Source of the DNA: Acidobacteriaceae bacterium
Lineage (GTDB): Bacteria; Acidobacteriota; Terriglobia; Terriglobales; Acidobacteriaceae
Direction: 5' to 3'
Assembly (NCBI GenBank): GCA_027449545.1
Contig: DAIDLI010000122.1
Span: 1 to 64,000, forward strand
Length of the DNA: 64,000 bases
Every line of letters starts with the position of its first letter. The first letter of the stretch is position 1. This document shows positions 26,781 to 35,881 of the stretch, piece by piece. The position numbers and the translations under genes were made by a program. The notes beneath the pieces were generated by a model. That model was given only the letters and a program-made list of their open reading frames with translations. It was not told where the DNA came from and did not search any database.

Positions 26781-29700
26781 CTAGAACGTAATCCGAACTC
26801 CCAGTTGTGCTGCAAACGGGATGCCCACGGTGGTGCCCGGACCGAAGAAGTCGCCCAGCGCACCCTCGGGAATCTCAAGTTGCTTCAAGCTGGTGATGGG
26901 CGCTGTCTGCGAGCAGTCGGCGACGGTACAGACCTGGGTGATGTTGGTGATGCCGTCCTGATTGGGCTGCATCTGGGCGGCGGGGACTGGCAGTTGGGCG
27001 ACGTTGGCGGCGAAATTTGCTCCGGGATTATTGCGATTGAAGAGATTGAAGAACTCGACGAATGGCTTGATGTGCCAGCGGTCGCGGATGGTGAAAGGAC
27101 GGGTGATGCGGAGGTCCGTCTGGAGATACGGAGTTCCCCGGAACTGGTCCAGGCTGGTGTAAACGCCGTTTACCCAGATGCGCGCGGAACTGCCAGCGTT
27201 GGTGATGGTGAAGGGGCGAGCGCTTTCCATCTGCGACAGGCCGCTCAATTCCAATCCACCGCGCACGGTTGCGGTGCCGGCAAGCACGATGCGGTGCCGT
27301 ATATCTTCGCCCGAGGGACCGTAATCGCCGGGGCCAAAGGCGTCCAGTTGTCCGGCGCGGGGACCGCTCTGCAATGGGCAGACGCCATCGACATAATCGA
27401 AGAGCTCGCCCAGCAGGCAGCCCCAGGTCTGAGCCTTGGCGAGCTGGTAGTTGGCGATCAGGCTGAACCGGCGCATATGACCTTGCAGGTGAAGCATGAG
27501 AGCGTTGTAACTGGAGCGGTTGTCTGACTCAAAGACATTGACATTCGGGACGACGTTGGCTTGGTCGACGGAATATTGCGGGTCCGAAGTGCCAATTAGC
27601 GGAGTGAAGAGATTCGCGGCACTGGAGTAAGGGAAAGCGCGGTAGCCGTGATTGCCTTGTTCGTGGATGTAATCGGCGCTGACAAGCCAATGCTGATTGA
27701 ACGCGTGTTCCATGCCACCGGTGATGTGAATGGCGTAAGGGGTCTTATAGGAGGAGCCGATGAGGTTCCCGGTGGCGGCAGAGCCGCCTTGCAGGCAGCC
27801 GGAGCCGGTCAGGGCGTAAGTACCGGGGCCACCGGCAAGCTGACAAGTGCCTGTAGTGGCGTTGGTACTGTTGATGCCCTGGAATGCGGTGGCCCACCCG
27901 TTCTGGGCGAGATCTGCGTAGTAGAGGCCAATGCCCGCGCGGAGTACGGTGGTCCGGCTGCCGCGAGGTGCCCAGACGATGCCAAGCCGGGGTGCGATCT
28001 GCTTGTCATCGTCGTGAGGAGCTTTGGGCACAAGGGGAATCTTGAGCGCCTGCAGGGTGATGTACGCGCTGTTCTGGAGTTGCGTGCGGCCTGATGCTGT
28101 GAACAGTCCAAATGTAGCCTGGTAGCGCAATCCGTAGTTCAAAGTGAAATGAAAGGGAGCGCGCCAGGAGTCTTCCGCATACATGGCAAGACGCTGTACG
28201 TTCTGCGCAAAGTTGCCGTCACTTGCCGGGGTGTAGGTGCAGGTGATGCCGGACTCGGCGCTGGGCTCGGGATTGCACTGAGCCGAAGGAGCGACGTCGT
28301 AGAAGGGCAGAGGAGAGGTGATGCCACCGCAGTCCGGTCCGGGCTGTCCTAGGTAGCAGTCGGGGTTGAATGGATATTGGACAATCTGTTCGGCGTTCGA
28401 GGCGAACGCACCGCTCAGGACAGGTTCATGGATGAAATCGATACCGAATTTGAGAGCATGGCTGCCGAGGACGTGGCTCAGGTCGTAGCGGGCCTGGTAC
28501 TTATCTTGATTCCGCAGGTCTGGAAAGAACGTGACCGGAGTTGCGAACTGATTGTCTCCAAAGGTCTCGAAGCCAGAGACGGTGAGGGCGGTAGAGCTGA
28601 AGGGGAAGGCCAGAGCGAAGCCAAGGTTGGAGTTGCGTGTCTGGGTAAGATGCAGAAGACTCGCGGCCAGGACTAGATTGCCAACCCAGGTGGGCTTGAT
28701 GGCATAGGAGTTACTCAGCACCACATTCCAGTAGTTGTTGTGCGTCAGCAAACCGGTGGAAGGGAGAGTTCCTTGCTCGACCAGATCGTTGTGTGTGGTG
28801 TAAGAGTCTTCGGAGGTGCGAAGGAACCAGTGCGACCGGTCCGATTGAGCCCAGTCGAAACGCAGGGAACCCAGAGAGTCGCGGAATGGAATGGGAACGT
28901 TGGGAGGAGTTGCAATGGAAGAAACACCGGAGATGAGGCCCTGTGAAGCAATCTGGCTGAGAGCGATGAACTGGCCCATGCTTGCGGGGCTATAGGCGAT
29001 GCTTGCGTTTTCGTGCACGTACTCGAAGGAGGTGAAGAACCAGAGCCTGTTTTGGGCGATGGGGCCCCCAAGAGTGGCAACATAGTTTTGCCGGGAGAAT
29101 GGCTGCTTGGGGTTGTGGACGCAGGCGCCATTGGCGCAGGTCACAGCAGGATTCTCGATGGGAAAGCGGGCATTGAGCGCTGCTGCCCGTTCAAAGAATG
29201 CCGCGTCGCCGTGCCAGCTGTTGGTGCCACGCTTGGTGGTGATGACGACGGAGCCAGCGGTTGTCCAGCCGGTATCTGCGTCTTCATTGGAGGTTCGGAC
29301 GGCGAATTCCTGAATTGCATCGGGCGAGAAGTTTTGCAGGAAGCCGCCGATCCAGTCATCCGAGTCGTCGGCCCCATCCACGGAGAGCGCGTTATTCAGG
29401 CCGGAGCTGCCACCTGTGGAGACGGCGGTGATGCGCGCCTTGGTTGGGTCCGAAGGCTCGACCGGCTCTGTGCCGGGTACGAGATAGGCGATATCGGCGA
29501 AGCTGCGGTCGGGCAGGGGCATGGTCTGGAGATCGCTGCTGCCAACGATGCCGCCCCGGACTGCGCTGGTGGTGTTGACGGGGGCCTCGGTGATGGAAGA
29601 GGGGCCTCCCTGCACGTTGACCGTTTCGCTGCTGCCCTCTGGCTTGAGCGTAATCCTGACGTCCTGCACAGTGCTTACCGCGACGTCCACGGCGGCGGTA

Positions 29701-30008
29701 GCCTGGGCGAAGGCCTGGGCCGTGACGACGACCTGGTAATGACCTGGGAGAAGGCCGTCGATGCGGAAGTTGCCACGGCGGTCTGTGATGGCGCTGCGGC
29801 TGATGGAGGATCCGAGGGCGCGAACCACAACCCGGGCGCCAATCACGCGCGCCGCGGTAGCATCCTGAACTTCGCCGCGTAATGCGGCATTGGAGTTCTG
29901 CGCACGCACCAGGAAAGAGAGACAAGAAATCATCAACAGGAATATCAGTACGCAGCCTGCACAGCGGAATTTACCGAATGATTGAACCTTCGAACAGGAC
30001 ATTTCCAT
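26781..30008 (-). CDS. TonB-dependent transporter, Oar-like (short form)
   Basis: Outer-membrane transporter of 1075 residues, the shortest of the five. The signal peptide runs from CAGCVLIFLLMISCLSFLVRAQ (about 15-37). The regulatory-like domain (AALRGEVQDATAARVIGA) spans about 40-125. The plug includes LSVDGADDSDDWIGG and TTKRGTNSWHG. The barrel ends LGVRITF. ATG 30008 has GGGAGA upstream; a second ATG two codons on is equally possible. It directly follows the GH32 gene (113-base gap) and is probably co-transcribed with it, so a fructo-oligosaccharide or sucrose ligand is the natural guess. Confidence 0.9.
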   Translation of the reverse strand: MEMSCSKVQSFGKFRCAGCVLIFLLMISCLSFLVRAQNSNAALRGEVQDATAARVIGARVVVRALGSSISRSAITDRRGNFRIDGLLPGHYQVVVTAQAFAQATAAVDVAVSTVQDVRITLKPEGSSETVNVQGGPSSITEAPVNTTSAVRGGIVGSSDLQTMPLPDRSFADIAYLVPGTEPVEPSDPTKARITAVSTGGSSGLNNALSVDGADDSDDWIGGFLQNFSPDAIQEFAVRTSNEDADTGWTTAGSVVITTKRGTNSWHGDAAFFERAAALNARFPIENPAVTCANGACVHNPKQPFSRQNYVATLGGPIAQNRLWFFTSFEYVHENASIAYSPASMGQFIALSQIASQGLISGVSSIATPPNVPIPFRDSLGSLRFDWAQSDRSHWFLRTSEDSYTTHNDLVEQGTLPSTGLLTHNNYWNVVLSNSYAIKPTWVGNLVLAASLLHLTQTRNSNLGFALAFPFSSTALTVSGFETFGDNQFATPVTFFPDLRNQDKYQARYDLSHVLGSHALKFGIDFIHEPVLSGAFASNAEQIVQYPFNPDCYLGQPGPDCGGITSPLPFYDVAPSAQCNPEPSAESGITCTYTPASDGNFAQNVQRLAMYAEDSWRAPFHFTLNYGLRYQATFGLFTASGRTQLQNSAYITLQALKIPLVPKAPHDDDKQIAPRLGIVWAPRGSRTTVLRAGIGLYYADLAQNGWATAFQGINSTNATTGTCQLAGGPGTYALTGSGCLQGGSAATGNLIGSSYKTPYAIHITGGMEHAFNQHWLVSADYIHEQGNHGYRAFPYSSAANLFTPLIGTSDPQYSVDQANVVPNVNVFESDNRSSYNALMLHLQGHMRRFSLIANYQLAKAQTWGCLLGELFDYVDGVCPLQSGPRAGQLDAFGPGDYGPSGEDIRHRIVLAGTATVRGGLELSGLSQMESARPFTITNAGSSARIWVNGVYTSLDQFRGTPYLQTDLRITRPFTIRDRWHIKPFVEFFNLFNRNNPGANFAANVAQLPVPAAQMQPNQDGITNITQVCTVADCSQTAPITSLKQLEIPEGALGDFFGPGTTVGIPFAAQLGVRITF

Positions 30009-30120
30009 TCCATCAAGATCTCTCCCAATTCTCTAACCGCTGAGACGGGAGGTCCTTACTCTTGAAACAGAGCTTGCTTCGGCTGTATGGCCCCGGCTAT
30101 CGCGCCTAAGCATTCAGTAG

Positions 30121-31794
30121 TCATACGCGAAACAGTTCCGCGCCGGAGGTCAGGCGGTTATCAGAAATGGGAGCGAGGTCCCACACCGTCATCGAGCGCA
30201 GTTGCGCTGAGCCGCCCTCTGCAAACAGCCCGATGCCCAGACTAGCAGGGCTCAGAGGGTAGACACGATCCGAGAGAGAAGCACGGCCATTGGCGAACGT
30301 CTCCAGCACGGATGCGTCGACGAAGACGCGCAGCCGCAGTGGCTCGGTCCCCAGCTTCAGAGCTCCTTGCGTAACGCCGCGGTTGGCGAAGATGCGTGAG
30401 GGGGTAGCTGTCTCGGGATCCTTGCTGGAGTGGGTTGTATCGGAGAAGAGCATCTGCGTCTCCCTGTCGTAGCCGATGAGCGTATGTTCGGATCCATCGG
30501 CCGTAGAGCGGACCCGCAATCCGCATTGCTTTGCGTCACTGGGATCGATCTCCGCTTTGATTTCGACGCAGTCCCCGGAGATGCCCTTCAAGAGCAGGGG
30601 GCTGGATGCGTCGATCTTTTGCGGAGCCACGTTGCGCGCCCGCCGACGCAGCACCCTCAACTCATCAACAGGATTCATCCCCAACATTCCGTCGCTTCGC
30701 AGGGTCAGGTGTTTGGGAAGGGACATGACGCCAGCCCATCCGGCCTCGACCTGCGCCTTCATGCTGCGTTTCTCGTGCAGCCATGCCCACCAGATGCGCC
30801 TTCCCTGGTCATCTTCCATCGTCTTTTGCGCGTAGGCTGCGGTTCCGAAGTCGATCCGGCCCTCATTTTTCCGGTGGAAAAAGTGATTGGAGTAGCTGCC
30901 GGTGAGGTACGAGTTCCCTGCTGCAACGAGCAGGATCGGTTGTCCCTGGAGGATGAAGAAGTCAGGGCACTCCCACATGGAGCGAAACGCCATCGCCGGC
31001 CCATGCGCGTTGGGGTTCGGCCTGGCCACTGCCAAGGGGTGCAGGTATTTCCAACTGCGGAGATTTTTGGAGGTGTAAAGCAGAGCCATTCCACCTTTGC
31101 CGAGTTCTCCGCAGCCGATGGTCATATACCAGTCAGCGCCTTCTCGCCATACGCAGGGGTCGCGCCATCCTACGGCCTTGATGCCCTCAGGCGGCGCGGC
31201 CAGCACGGGATCCTGCGGAACCTTGTTCCACTTGAGCAGGTCGAGATCGTTGGGATCGGCAGCAACAGCCACCATCTGCCGTTCGGGGACGAACCCCGCT
31301 GCGCGTGCGGCACGCTCCGACTCCTGCGACCATGTAGCGCCCGTGTACACGATGGTGGGGACACCGTTGTAAACCACGGCGGAGCCGGTCCAGCAGCCGT
31401 CCTTATCGGGCCCTCCTGGAGTGGGCGCCAATGCAATGCCGAGATTTTTCCAGTGGACCATGTCCGTGGATACCGCATGCCCCCAGTACTTGGTAGCTGA
31501 GTTCGAGATGACGCCAGCGTACTGGTAGAACATGTGGTAACGGCCTTTCCAGTAGAGAGGGCCGTTGGGATCGTTCATCCAGTTGGCCGGAGGCATCAGG
31601 TGATATTGCGGACGGTGCCGGTCGTGCGCCAGGCGATTGCTGGAGTTCTGGCCGAAGAGGGCATGGGAGGATGCGGCCAAGGTAGCAGCGGCGATGAAGT
31701 CGCGGCGGGTGATGCATTTTGAAGCCTCGATTGAGCTTGAAGCGGTGCTGTATCCCCCGGGCAAAACTCCAGTTTGGATGTCTCGATATTTCAT
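30121..31794 (-). CDS. GH32 beta-fructosidase (levanase/invertase type)
   Basis: Hydrolyses terminal beta-fructosyl bonds in sucrose, levan or inulin; 557 residues. The N-terminus has a twin-arginine signal (ITRRDFIAAATLAASSHAL, about 28-46), so export is folded via Tat. The catalytic triad of GH32 is complete: Asp75 in NWMNDPNG (nucleophile), Asp212 in WRDP (transition-state stabiliser) and Glu275 in WECPDFF (acid/base). The C-terminal beta-sandwich ends EGGSAQLRSMTVWDL. The adjoining transporter downstream and the PfkB sugar kinase of the same run fit a fructan pathway. Confidence 0.92.
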   Translation of the reverse strand: MKYRDIQTGVLPGGYSTASSSIEASKCITRRDFIAAATLAASSHALFGQNSSNRLAHDRHRPQYHLMPPANWMNDPNGPLYWKGRYHMFYQYAGVISNSATKYWGHAVSTDMVHWKNLGIALAPTPGGPDKDGCWTGSAVVYNGVPTIVYTGATWSQESERAARAAGFVPERQMVAVAADPNDLDLLKWNKVPQDPVLAAPPEGIKAVGWRDPCVWREGADWYMTIGCGELGKGGMALLYTSKNLRSWKYLHPLAVARPNPNAHGPAMAFRSMWECPDFFILQGQPILLVAAGNSYLTGSYSNHFFHRKNEGRIDFGTAAYAQKTMEDDQGRRIWWAWLHEKRSMKAQVEAGWAGVMSLPKHLTLRSDGMLGMNPVDELRVLRRRARNVAPQKIDASSPLLLKGISGDCVEIKAEIDPSDAKQCGLRVRSTADGSEHTLIGYDRETQMLFSDTTHSSKDPETATPSRIFANRGVTQGALKLGTEPLRLRVFVDASVLETFANGRASLSDRVYPLSPASLGIGLFAEGGSAQLRSMTVWDLAPISDNRLTSGAELFRV

Positions 31795-31819
31795 GTGACC
31801 TCATTCGCGATGCTCGGGG

Positions 31820-31960
31820 TTGAGGGAGGCGCGAAGCGCTGCACTTTGCACCATCCAGGATTCAGGCGGCCAGTGCCTTGGCAACCGATTGAGGGGATGC
31901 CTGCACGCTGGGCGACTGCCGTCAGTGCTAGGCGCTCGCCCGCATCAGGTGTCGAGCGGG
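31820..31960. repeat. Decayed duplicate of the 3' end and trailer of the BNR gene (copy A)
   Basis: Collinear and about 80% identical, with a single one-base gap, to 33070-33207. That segment includes the last codons of the BNR gene at 33161 and its trailer. Here the coding part is broken by stops. The two copies flank the alpha/beta hydrolase gene as direct repeats. Confidence 0.6.
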
Positions 31961-32006
31961 GCGCAATGGTGAACCTCCGACGGTATGCAAAGGCGGGGCC
32001 CGCCGG

Positions 32007-33005
32007 CTATTTCATGTCCTTACGTTTGATCGTCCAGGCCGGATCTTTGCAGAGCGTGCAGTCTGGACCCACGAAATTGGTGCTGGCTTTGCGGCTTCCC
32101 CTCAACTGCCACTGCAGCCATTCGACTGCGACCTGTGCGAACTTTCCTCCATAAGGCTGCCGGATAGTGCCGCCGTGGCCCACGCCATTCAGGTTGGCAT
32201 CGAAGAGCGGAATGCCATGAATATCTCGAAAATCCGCCTCTGAATTGTTGTAGGCAATATCGGTTTTACCGCCGATGATGTAGATCACCGGCGTGTGGAG
32301 CTTCTTCAACGTGTCAACGTTGCCAGGTAGAACCATGGGCAACGCCGGTCCGCGCCCATTCTGAGCACCAGGCATTTTGGGTAGGCTATCCATGTTGCGA
32401 ATGATTCCGCTGTTCATGATCACCGCAGTCTTCACGCGCCGGTCAGCCGCGGCTACCAGCGCCTCGAGACCGCCGCACGATTGTCCGCCGACCGCCATCG
32501 CATTCGTGTCGATCTTGCCGTAATAAAGGCTCTTGGGCTGGCTGTTTTGCGCCCCCACCCAGTCCAGCGTCTGCAACAGCTCGCTGGATTTGGTCTGTTC
32601 GTGCATCCAGGCTGGCATCTTCCGTGGATTCGGCGGTTGTGGCGGCCTGCCCGGACCTCCCTCGGGACGAAAGTCGGGCCGGATTGGACCATTGGCCACA
32701 ACCAGGTAGCCGTAGGAGGCGATCTCCGCAAGATACTCCTGCATGGAATTGCCGGCATTGAGGCAGCCACCGTTTCCCCATGCCAGAACCGGTAATCTCC
32801 CCTTCACATCCGCCAGATGAATCGGGCGGTAGACCGTGTGGCTGGGAAGCGAGGCATCCATCTCCTCGACCACCTTATAAGGACCGTTGGTTTGGAAGGC
32901 AGGCTCGGTAATCCTCAGGGAGCCATTCTTCTGTGCGGGTGCCTGTGCGTAAAGCTGGGCCGCAAAAATCGAGATAGCGACAACAAATGCTGGAAACCGC
33001 CTCAT
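32007..33005 (-). CDS. Secreted alpha/beta hydrolase (lipase/PHB depolymerase-like)
   Basis: A 332-residue exported hydrolase. ATG 33005, after a G-rich ribosome site, opens a clear signal peptide (RRFPAFVVAISIFAAQLYAQ). The nucleophile elbow is G-Q-S-C-G-G in MAVGGQSCGGLEALV. Before it is the oxyanion region LPVLAWGNGGCLNAG, and the late HGGTIRQ near the C-terminus supplies a His candidate. The substrate is unknown; carbohydrate-ester or polyester cleavage is plausible from the neighbours. An ATG at 33152 would give 49 extra residues with no signal and is rejected. The gene is flanked by direct repeats. Confidence 0.75.
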   Translation of the reverse strand: MRRFPAFVVAISIFAAQLYAQAPAQKNGSLRITEPAFQTNGPYKVVEEMDASLPSHTVYRPIHLADVKGRLPVLAWGNGGCLNAGNSMQEYLAEIASYGYLVVANGPIRPDFRPEGGPGRPPQPPNPRKMPAWMHEQTKSSELLQTLDWVGAQNSQPKSLYYGKIDTNAMAVGGQSCGGLEALVAAADRRVKTAVIMNSGIIRNMDSLPKMPGAQNGRGPALPMVLPGNVDTLKKLHTPVIYIIGGKTDIAYNNSEADFRDIHGIPLFDANLNGVGHGGTIRQPYGGKFAQVAVEWLQWQLRGSRKASTNFVGPDCTLCKDPAWTIKRKDMK

Positions 33006-33069
33006 ATCGAGCCCCCCTTCCCAATGTTCCATTCCGCGGAGGTCCCAGAATCCTGCTACTGAGACCATT

Positions 33070-33207
33070 TTGAGGGCGGCGCGAAGCACTGCGTTTTGCG
33101 CCACCCGAGATTCAACCGGCTCTTGCCTTGGCAACTGATGGAGGAAGCCCATAAGCCAGGCTATTTGTAGTCAGCGATAGGCACTCGCCCATACCAGGTA
33201 CCGCGGA
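33070..33207. repeat. Direct repeat (copy B) covering the end of the BNR gene and its trailer
   Basis: Intact counterpart of 31820-31960. The part above 33161 is coding (end of the BNR gene) and the rest is non-coding. On the minus strand the trailer holds GGTGGCGC paired with GCGCCGCC (one G-T), which could serve as a terminator stem. Confidence 0.6.
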
Positions 33208-34801
33208 AGCCGGCACGATCGTCGAACCAGGACATGTGGACAAAGTCGGGGCCGACAGCTACGCTGATGAAGTCGCTTCCGAGGTTGGACATGCTGCGCC
33301 GGAGCGAGACGCCTGGCGATACCGCTGTGCTCACTTTGTAGGCAGTGCTGAACGTCTTGCCGCCGTCGTGCGAGAGCGCCGAATAGATCTCGAACTGTTG
33401 CGGCAAATCATGGAAGACGCGCGGCTGGGTCCATTGGGAAGGCGGCCCCTTGTCACCCGCGGGCTGCCGCGGATACGGATGCGGGTCCGGATAGAGCGCC
33501 CGCCAGGCGAGCGCCAGAACTCCTTTGGGGCTGTAGCCCGCAGTCAGCATGGCGACGGTGGTTCCCGAAGGCCCCTGGATGCTCGGCGAGTGTGTCCAGG
33601 TCTTGCCGGCGTCCTGGGTCAAGTAAGCATCGACAGAATTGCCCGCCGCATAGAAGACAGAAAATTCACCTTTTCTGGTTGGATTAGCGGCTACGATCAT
33701 GCCGCCAGGTCCGAAGCCGGCGCGCTTCGGCGCAGGGGAAGGAATCAGGTGCCGGTCAAAGCTCTTGCCCTGATCGGTGCTGGCGCCGAAGACGCGGCAG
33801 GGGCATTGGACGTTGAGCGAAGCGGGCGCGCTGGTGGCGATGTAGGCGGTCCCCATGATGCCGTTTGCCACATCGTAGCCAGGACCGAATCCGGGCCACT
33901 GCGGGGAATCGACTGCGTAAACCATGCCCCACGTGCGTCCACGGTCTTTCGATACACGGAAGGTTGTCTGATAGTGTGGCGGATCGGAGGCCATGCTGTT
34001 GCCGTTCAGATAGATGTAGCCGGTGGAGAGATCGACCCTGATCTGCGGGCGATCACCCTGCGATCCGGTCTGTGCATAGGTGACAAATGGACCCAGAATT
34101 TCTTTAGGCATGTAGGAGTGCATGATCTGCACCGGATCGCTGAAGGTATGGCCTCCATCCGTGGACCAGATGATTGCAGAGCCTCCGTAATCTTCAGTGT
34201 CTCCGCCGGTCACCTGATTGATGGCTTCCTGATCTCCTGGATTCTCGGGAAAATGCGCTTCGCAGCCCAGGATCATGGTGCCATCCGCGGCAAACGCGGA
34301 GAAGGGATCGAGGCAGCGATAGCGATGGAAATACGCCCGCATCGGATCTTCCATGACGGTCCAGGTCAAACCGCGATCCCGTGTCCACGCAAACTCCGTA
34401 ATGGTCGCCCGGGGGGTTCGCTCGAATTCGCGCTCGTTCTGTTCGAATTTGCCTTCGTTCTGGTTCTGCTGGCACATGGCGGCCACAGCAATTTCATTGG
34501 GATTGAGTGGATTGACGGAAACCTGCGATTCGCCGCACCCACGAGTGGCCGAGCCCATCAAAAGATACTGCTCCGGCACGATCTGGGTATCCGCCCTGGC
34601 GCTCGCGTTGGCTTCCTGTCCAGAGAGATAGATGGGGCCGGAATCGAAGATCTGTGCGTGGGCAATGGCGACGCCCGGCACGGAGAGCAGGAGAAAAGCC
34701 CAGATGCGAGAGAGGCCGACCGCTCGCTGGAGCGAAGGCCCGACTCGCCATGTCTGGATCTGCCGATTGTGGATTGGGAGGGCACGGATGCCGTAACTCA
34801 T
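33161..34801 (-). CDS. BNR/Asp-box repeat protein, sialidase-fold, Cys-Pro-Cys family member 1
   Basis: Exported protein of 546 residues with a signal peptide at about 32-49 (IWAFLLLSVPGVAIAHAQ). It has several Asp-box motifs of sialidase-type propellers (TRDRGLTWTVM, STDGGHTFSD, SKDRGRTWGMV, TQDAGKTWTH, SHDGGKTFST). It shares with the genes at 36793 and 59811 an opening block (QYLLMGSATRGCGESQVSVNP), a QCPCRVFGAS block and the same final SWFDDRAGFRGTWYGRVP. The Arg triad of true sialidases was not evident, so enzymatic activity is unproven. It lies between esterase genes. Confidence 0.75.
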   Translation of the reverse strand: MSYGIRALPIHNRQIQTWRVGPSLQRAVGLSRIWAFLLLSVPGVAIAHAQIFDSGPIYLSGQEANASARADTQIVPEQYLLMGSATRGCGESQVSVNPLNPNEIAVAAMCQQNQNEGKFEQNEREFERTPRATITEFAWTRDRGLTWTVMEDPMRAYFHRYRCLDPFSAFAADGTMILGCEAHFPENPGDQEAINQVTGGDTEDYGGSAIIWSTDGGHTFSDPVQIMHSYMPKEILGPFVTYAQTGSQGDRPQIRVDLSTGYIYLNGNSMASDPPHYQTTFRVSKDRGRTWGMVYAVDSPQWPGFGPGYDVANGIMGTAYIATSAPASLNVQCPCRVFGASTDQGKSFDRHLIPSPAPKRAGFGPGGMIVAANPTRKGEFSVFYAAGNSVDAYLTQDAGKTWTHSPSIQGPSGTTVAMLTAGYSPKGVLALAWRALYPDPHPYPRQPAGDKGPPSQWTQPRVFHDLPQQFEIYSALSHDGGKTFSTAYKVSTAVSPGVSLRRSMSNLGSDFISVAVGPDFVHMSWFDDRAGFRGTWYGRVPIADYK

Positions 34802-34863
34802 GATTCACCTCGTAACAGATCAATCCTTGCGGCCGCCCAGAATCTCTGAGCGGTCGGCGTATT

Positions 34864-35802
34864 TCAAAATCTCTCGTAATGCAGCCAGCGGTTGAAAAGA
34901 TCAATCCAATTGTCGGTGGGGCGATTATGAATGGCCATACCAAACCCATGCCCGCCGGCAACAAGCGAATGAATTTCGGCCGGTTTCCTGGCGGCTCTCC
35001 AATCCATGAACAGAGAGGGGCTGGCCGCCGAGATAGGATCATCGGCAGCATTCAGAAGGAAGAGTGGTGGTGCGTCGGCAGGAACATTGATCGTACTGGC
35101 GTTGAGGGTGTTGTTTGGATTGAAGCAGCACGGGTAAATCGCACCGACGAAGTCAGGGCGGTCAGCCCCGTTATGTTCGAGAGCGGTCATCACCGCAGCC
35201 CAGCCGCCCGCCGAGAAACCTATAATTCCGATCTTATTCGCATCGATATGCCATTCCGCTGCGTGTGAGCGCACAGTCTCAAGGGCCTTCAAAGAATCGG
35301 TGACCGACATGTGGACCACCGGGTTATCCATGCGGGGAATGCCGGGAGGAGGTCCAGAGCGCGGCCCGGGATGGCGCAGCGCCTGCGTCAGCTTCTTTTG
35401 GGCTTGTGCGTATTGTTCATCGGTCCCGGTGTCCACGAGCCGGTATTTCAGAACAAACGCTGCTATCCCGTGTGCTTGCAGCCACTCGCCTACCTTGGTC
35501 CCCTCGTTTTCCCAGGCAAGATGGGTGAATGCTCCTCCGGGGGCGACGATCACAGCCGTACCGCTCGCCTCCGCAACGGGTGGAAGGTAGAGCGTGATGC
35601 TCGGCTTGGTGACGTTGCGGATTTCTTTCCAGGGGCCGAACATGTACTCGGTTTCCTTTTGGGTCCAATGTTCAGCACCGGGGGCGCCATTAGGCCAAAG
35701 GAAAACAACTTTGTTTTGAGCGTGAACCGTGGCGGTAACGGTCATCAGGAAAGCGAACACCGCCACAGCGGAACGGAAGCGAGTTACTGATGGATGGCTC
35801 AT
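34864..35802 (-). CDS. Secreted alpha/beta hydrolase, acetyl-xylan-esterase-like
   Basis: A 312-residue exported esterase of the BD-FAE/acetylesterase type. ATG 35802 has GAGG upstream and a signal peptide (FRSAVAVFAFLMTVTATVHAQ). Visible motifs are VIVAPGGAFTHLAWENEG (oxyanion), GIIGFSAGGWAAV (Ser nucleophile), LLNAADDP (Asp) and VAGGHGFGM (His). Its closest relative in the window is the gene at 46974. It probably removes acetyl or acyl groups from plant glycans in the periplasm. Confidence 0.82.
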   Translation of the reverse strand: MSHPSVTRFRSAVAVFAFLMTVTATVHAQNKVVFLWPNGAPGAEHWTQKETEYMFGPWKEIRNVTKPSITLYLPPVAEASGTAVIVAPGGAFTHLAWENEGTKVGEWLQAHGIAAFVLKYRLVDTGTDEQYAQAQKKLTQALRHPGPRSGPPPGIPRMDNPVVHMSVTDSLKALETVRSHAAEWHIDANKIGIIGFSAGGWAAVMTALEHNGADRPDFVGAIYPCCFNPNNTLNASTINVPADAPPLFLLNAADDPISAASPSLFMDWRAARKPAEIHSLVAGGHGFGMAIHNRPTDNWIDLFNRWLHYERF

Positions 35803-35841
35803 GTGGTTGCCTCGTTGACGAATCTTCCTCAAGCTGTTGCG

Positions 35842-35865
35842 GCTTCCTGGCAACTGGCAGGAAGC
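35842..35865. other. Perfect hairpin between SGNH and esterase genes
   Basis: GCTTCCTG (35842-35849) and CAGGAAGC (35858-35865) form an 8-base stem with an 8-base loop in the 79-base gap. The TGGCAACTG in it also occurs in the direct repeats at 31820 and 33070. There is no T-run. Confidence 0.4.
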
Positions 35866-35881
35866 GACGAGGAATACCTGC

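Noticed and set aside
31820-33150. Riboswitch in the shared spacer segments
   Set aside because: The similarity continues into the coding end of the BNR gene, so duplication explains it better than a conserved RNA.
33236-34849. 537-residue open frame on the plus strand
   Set aside because: It is the antisense of the BNR gene at 33161-34801, has no ribosome site, signal or domain, and reflects codon bias of the real gene.
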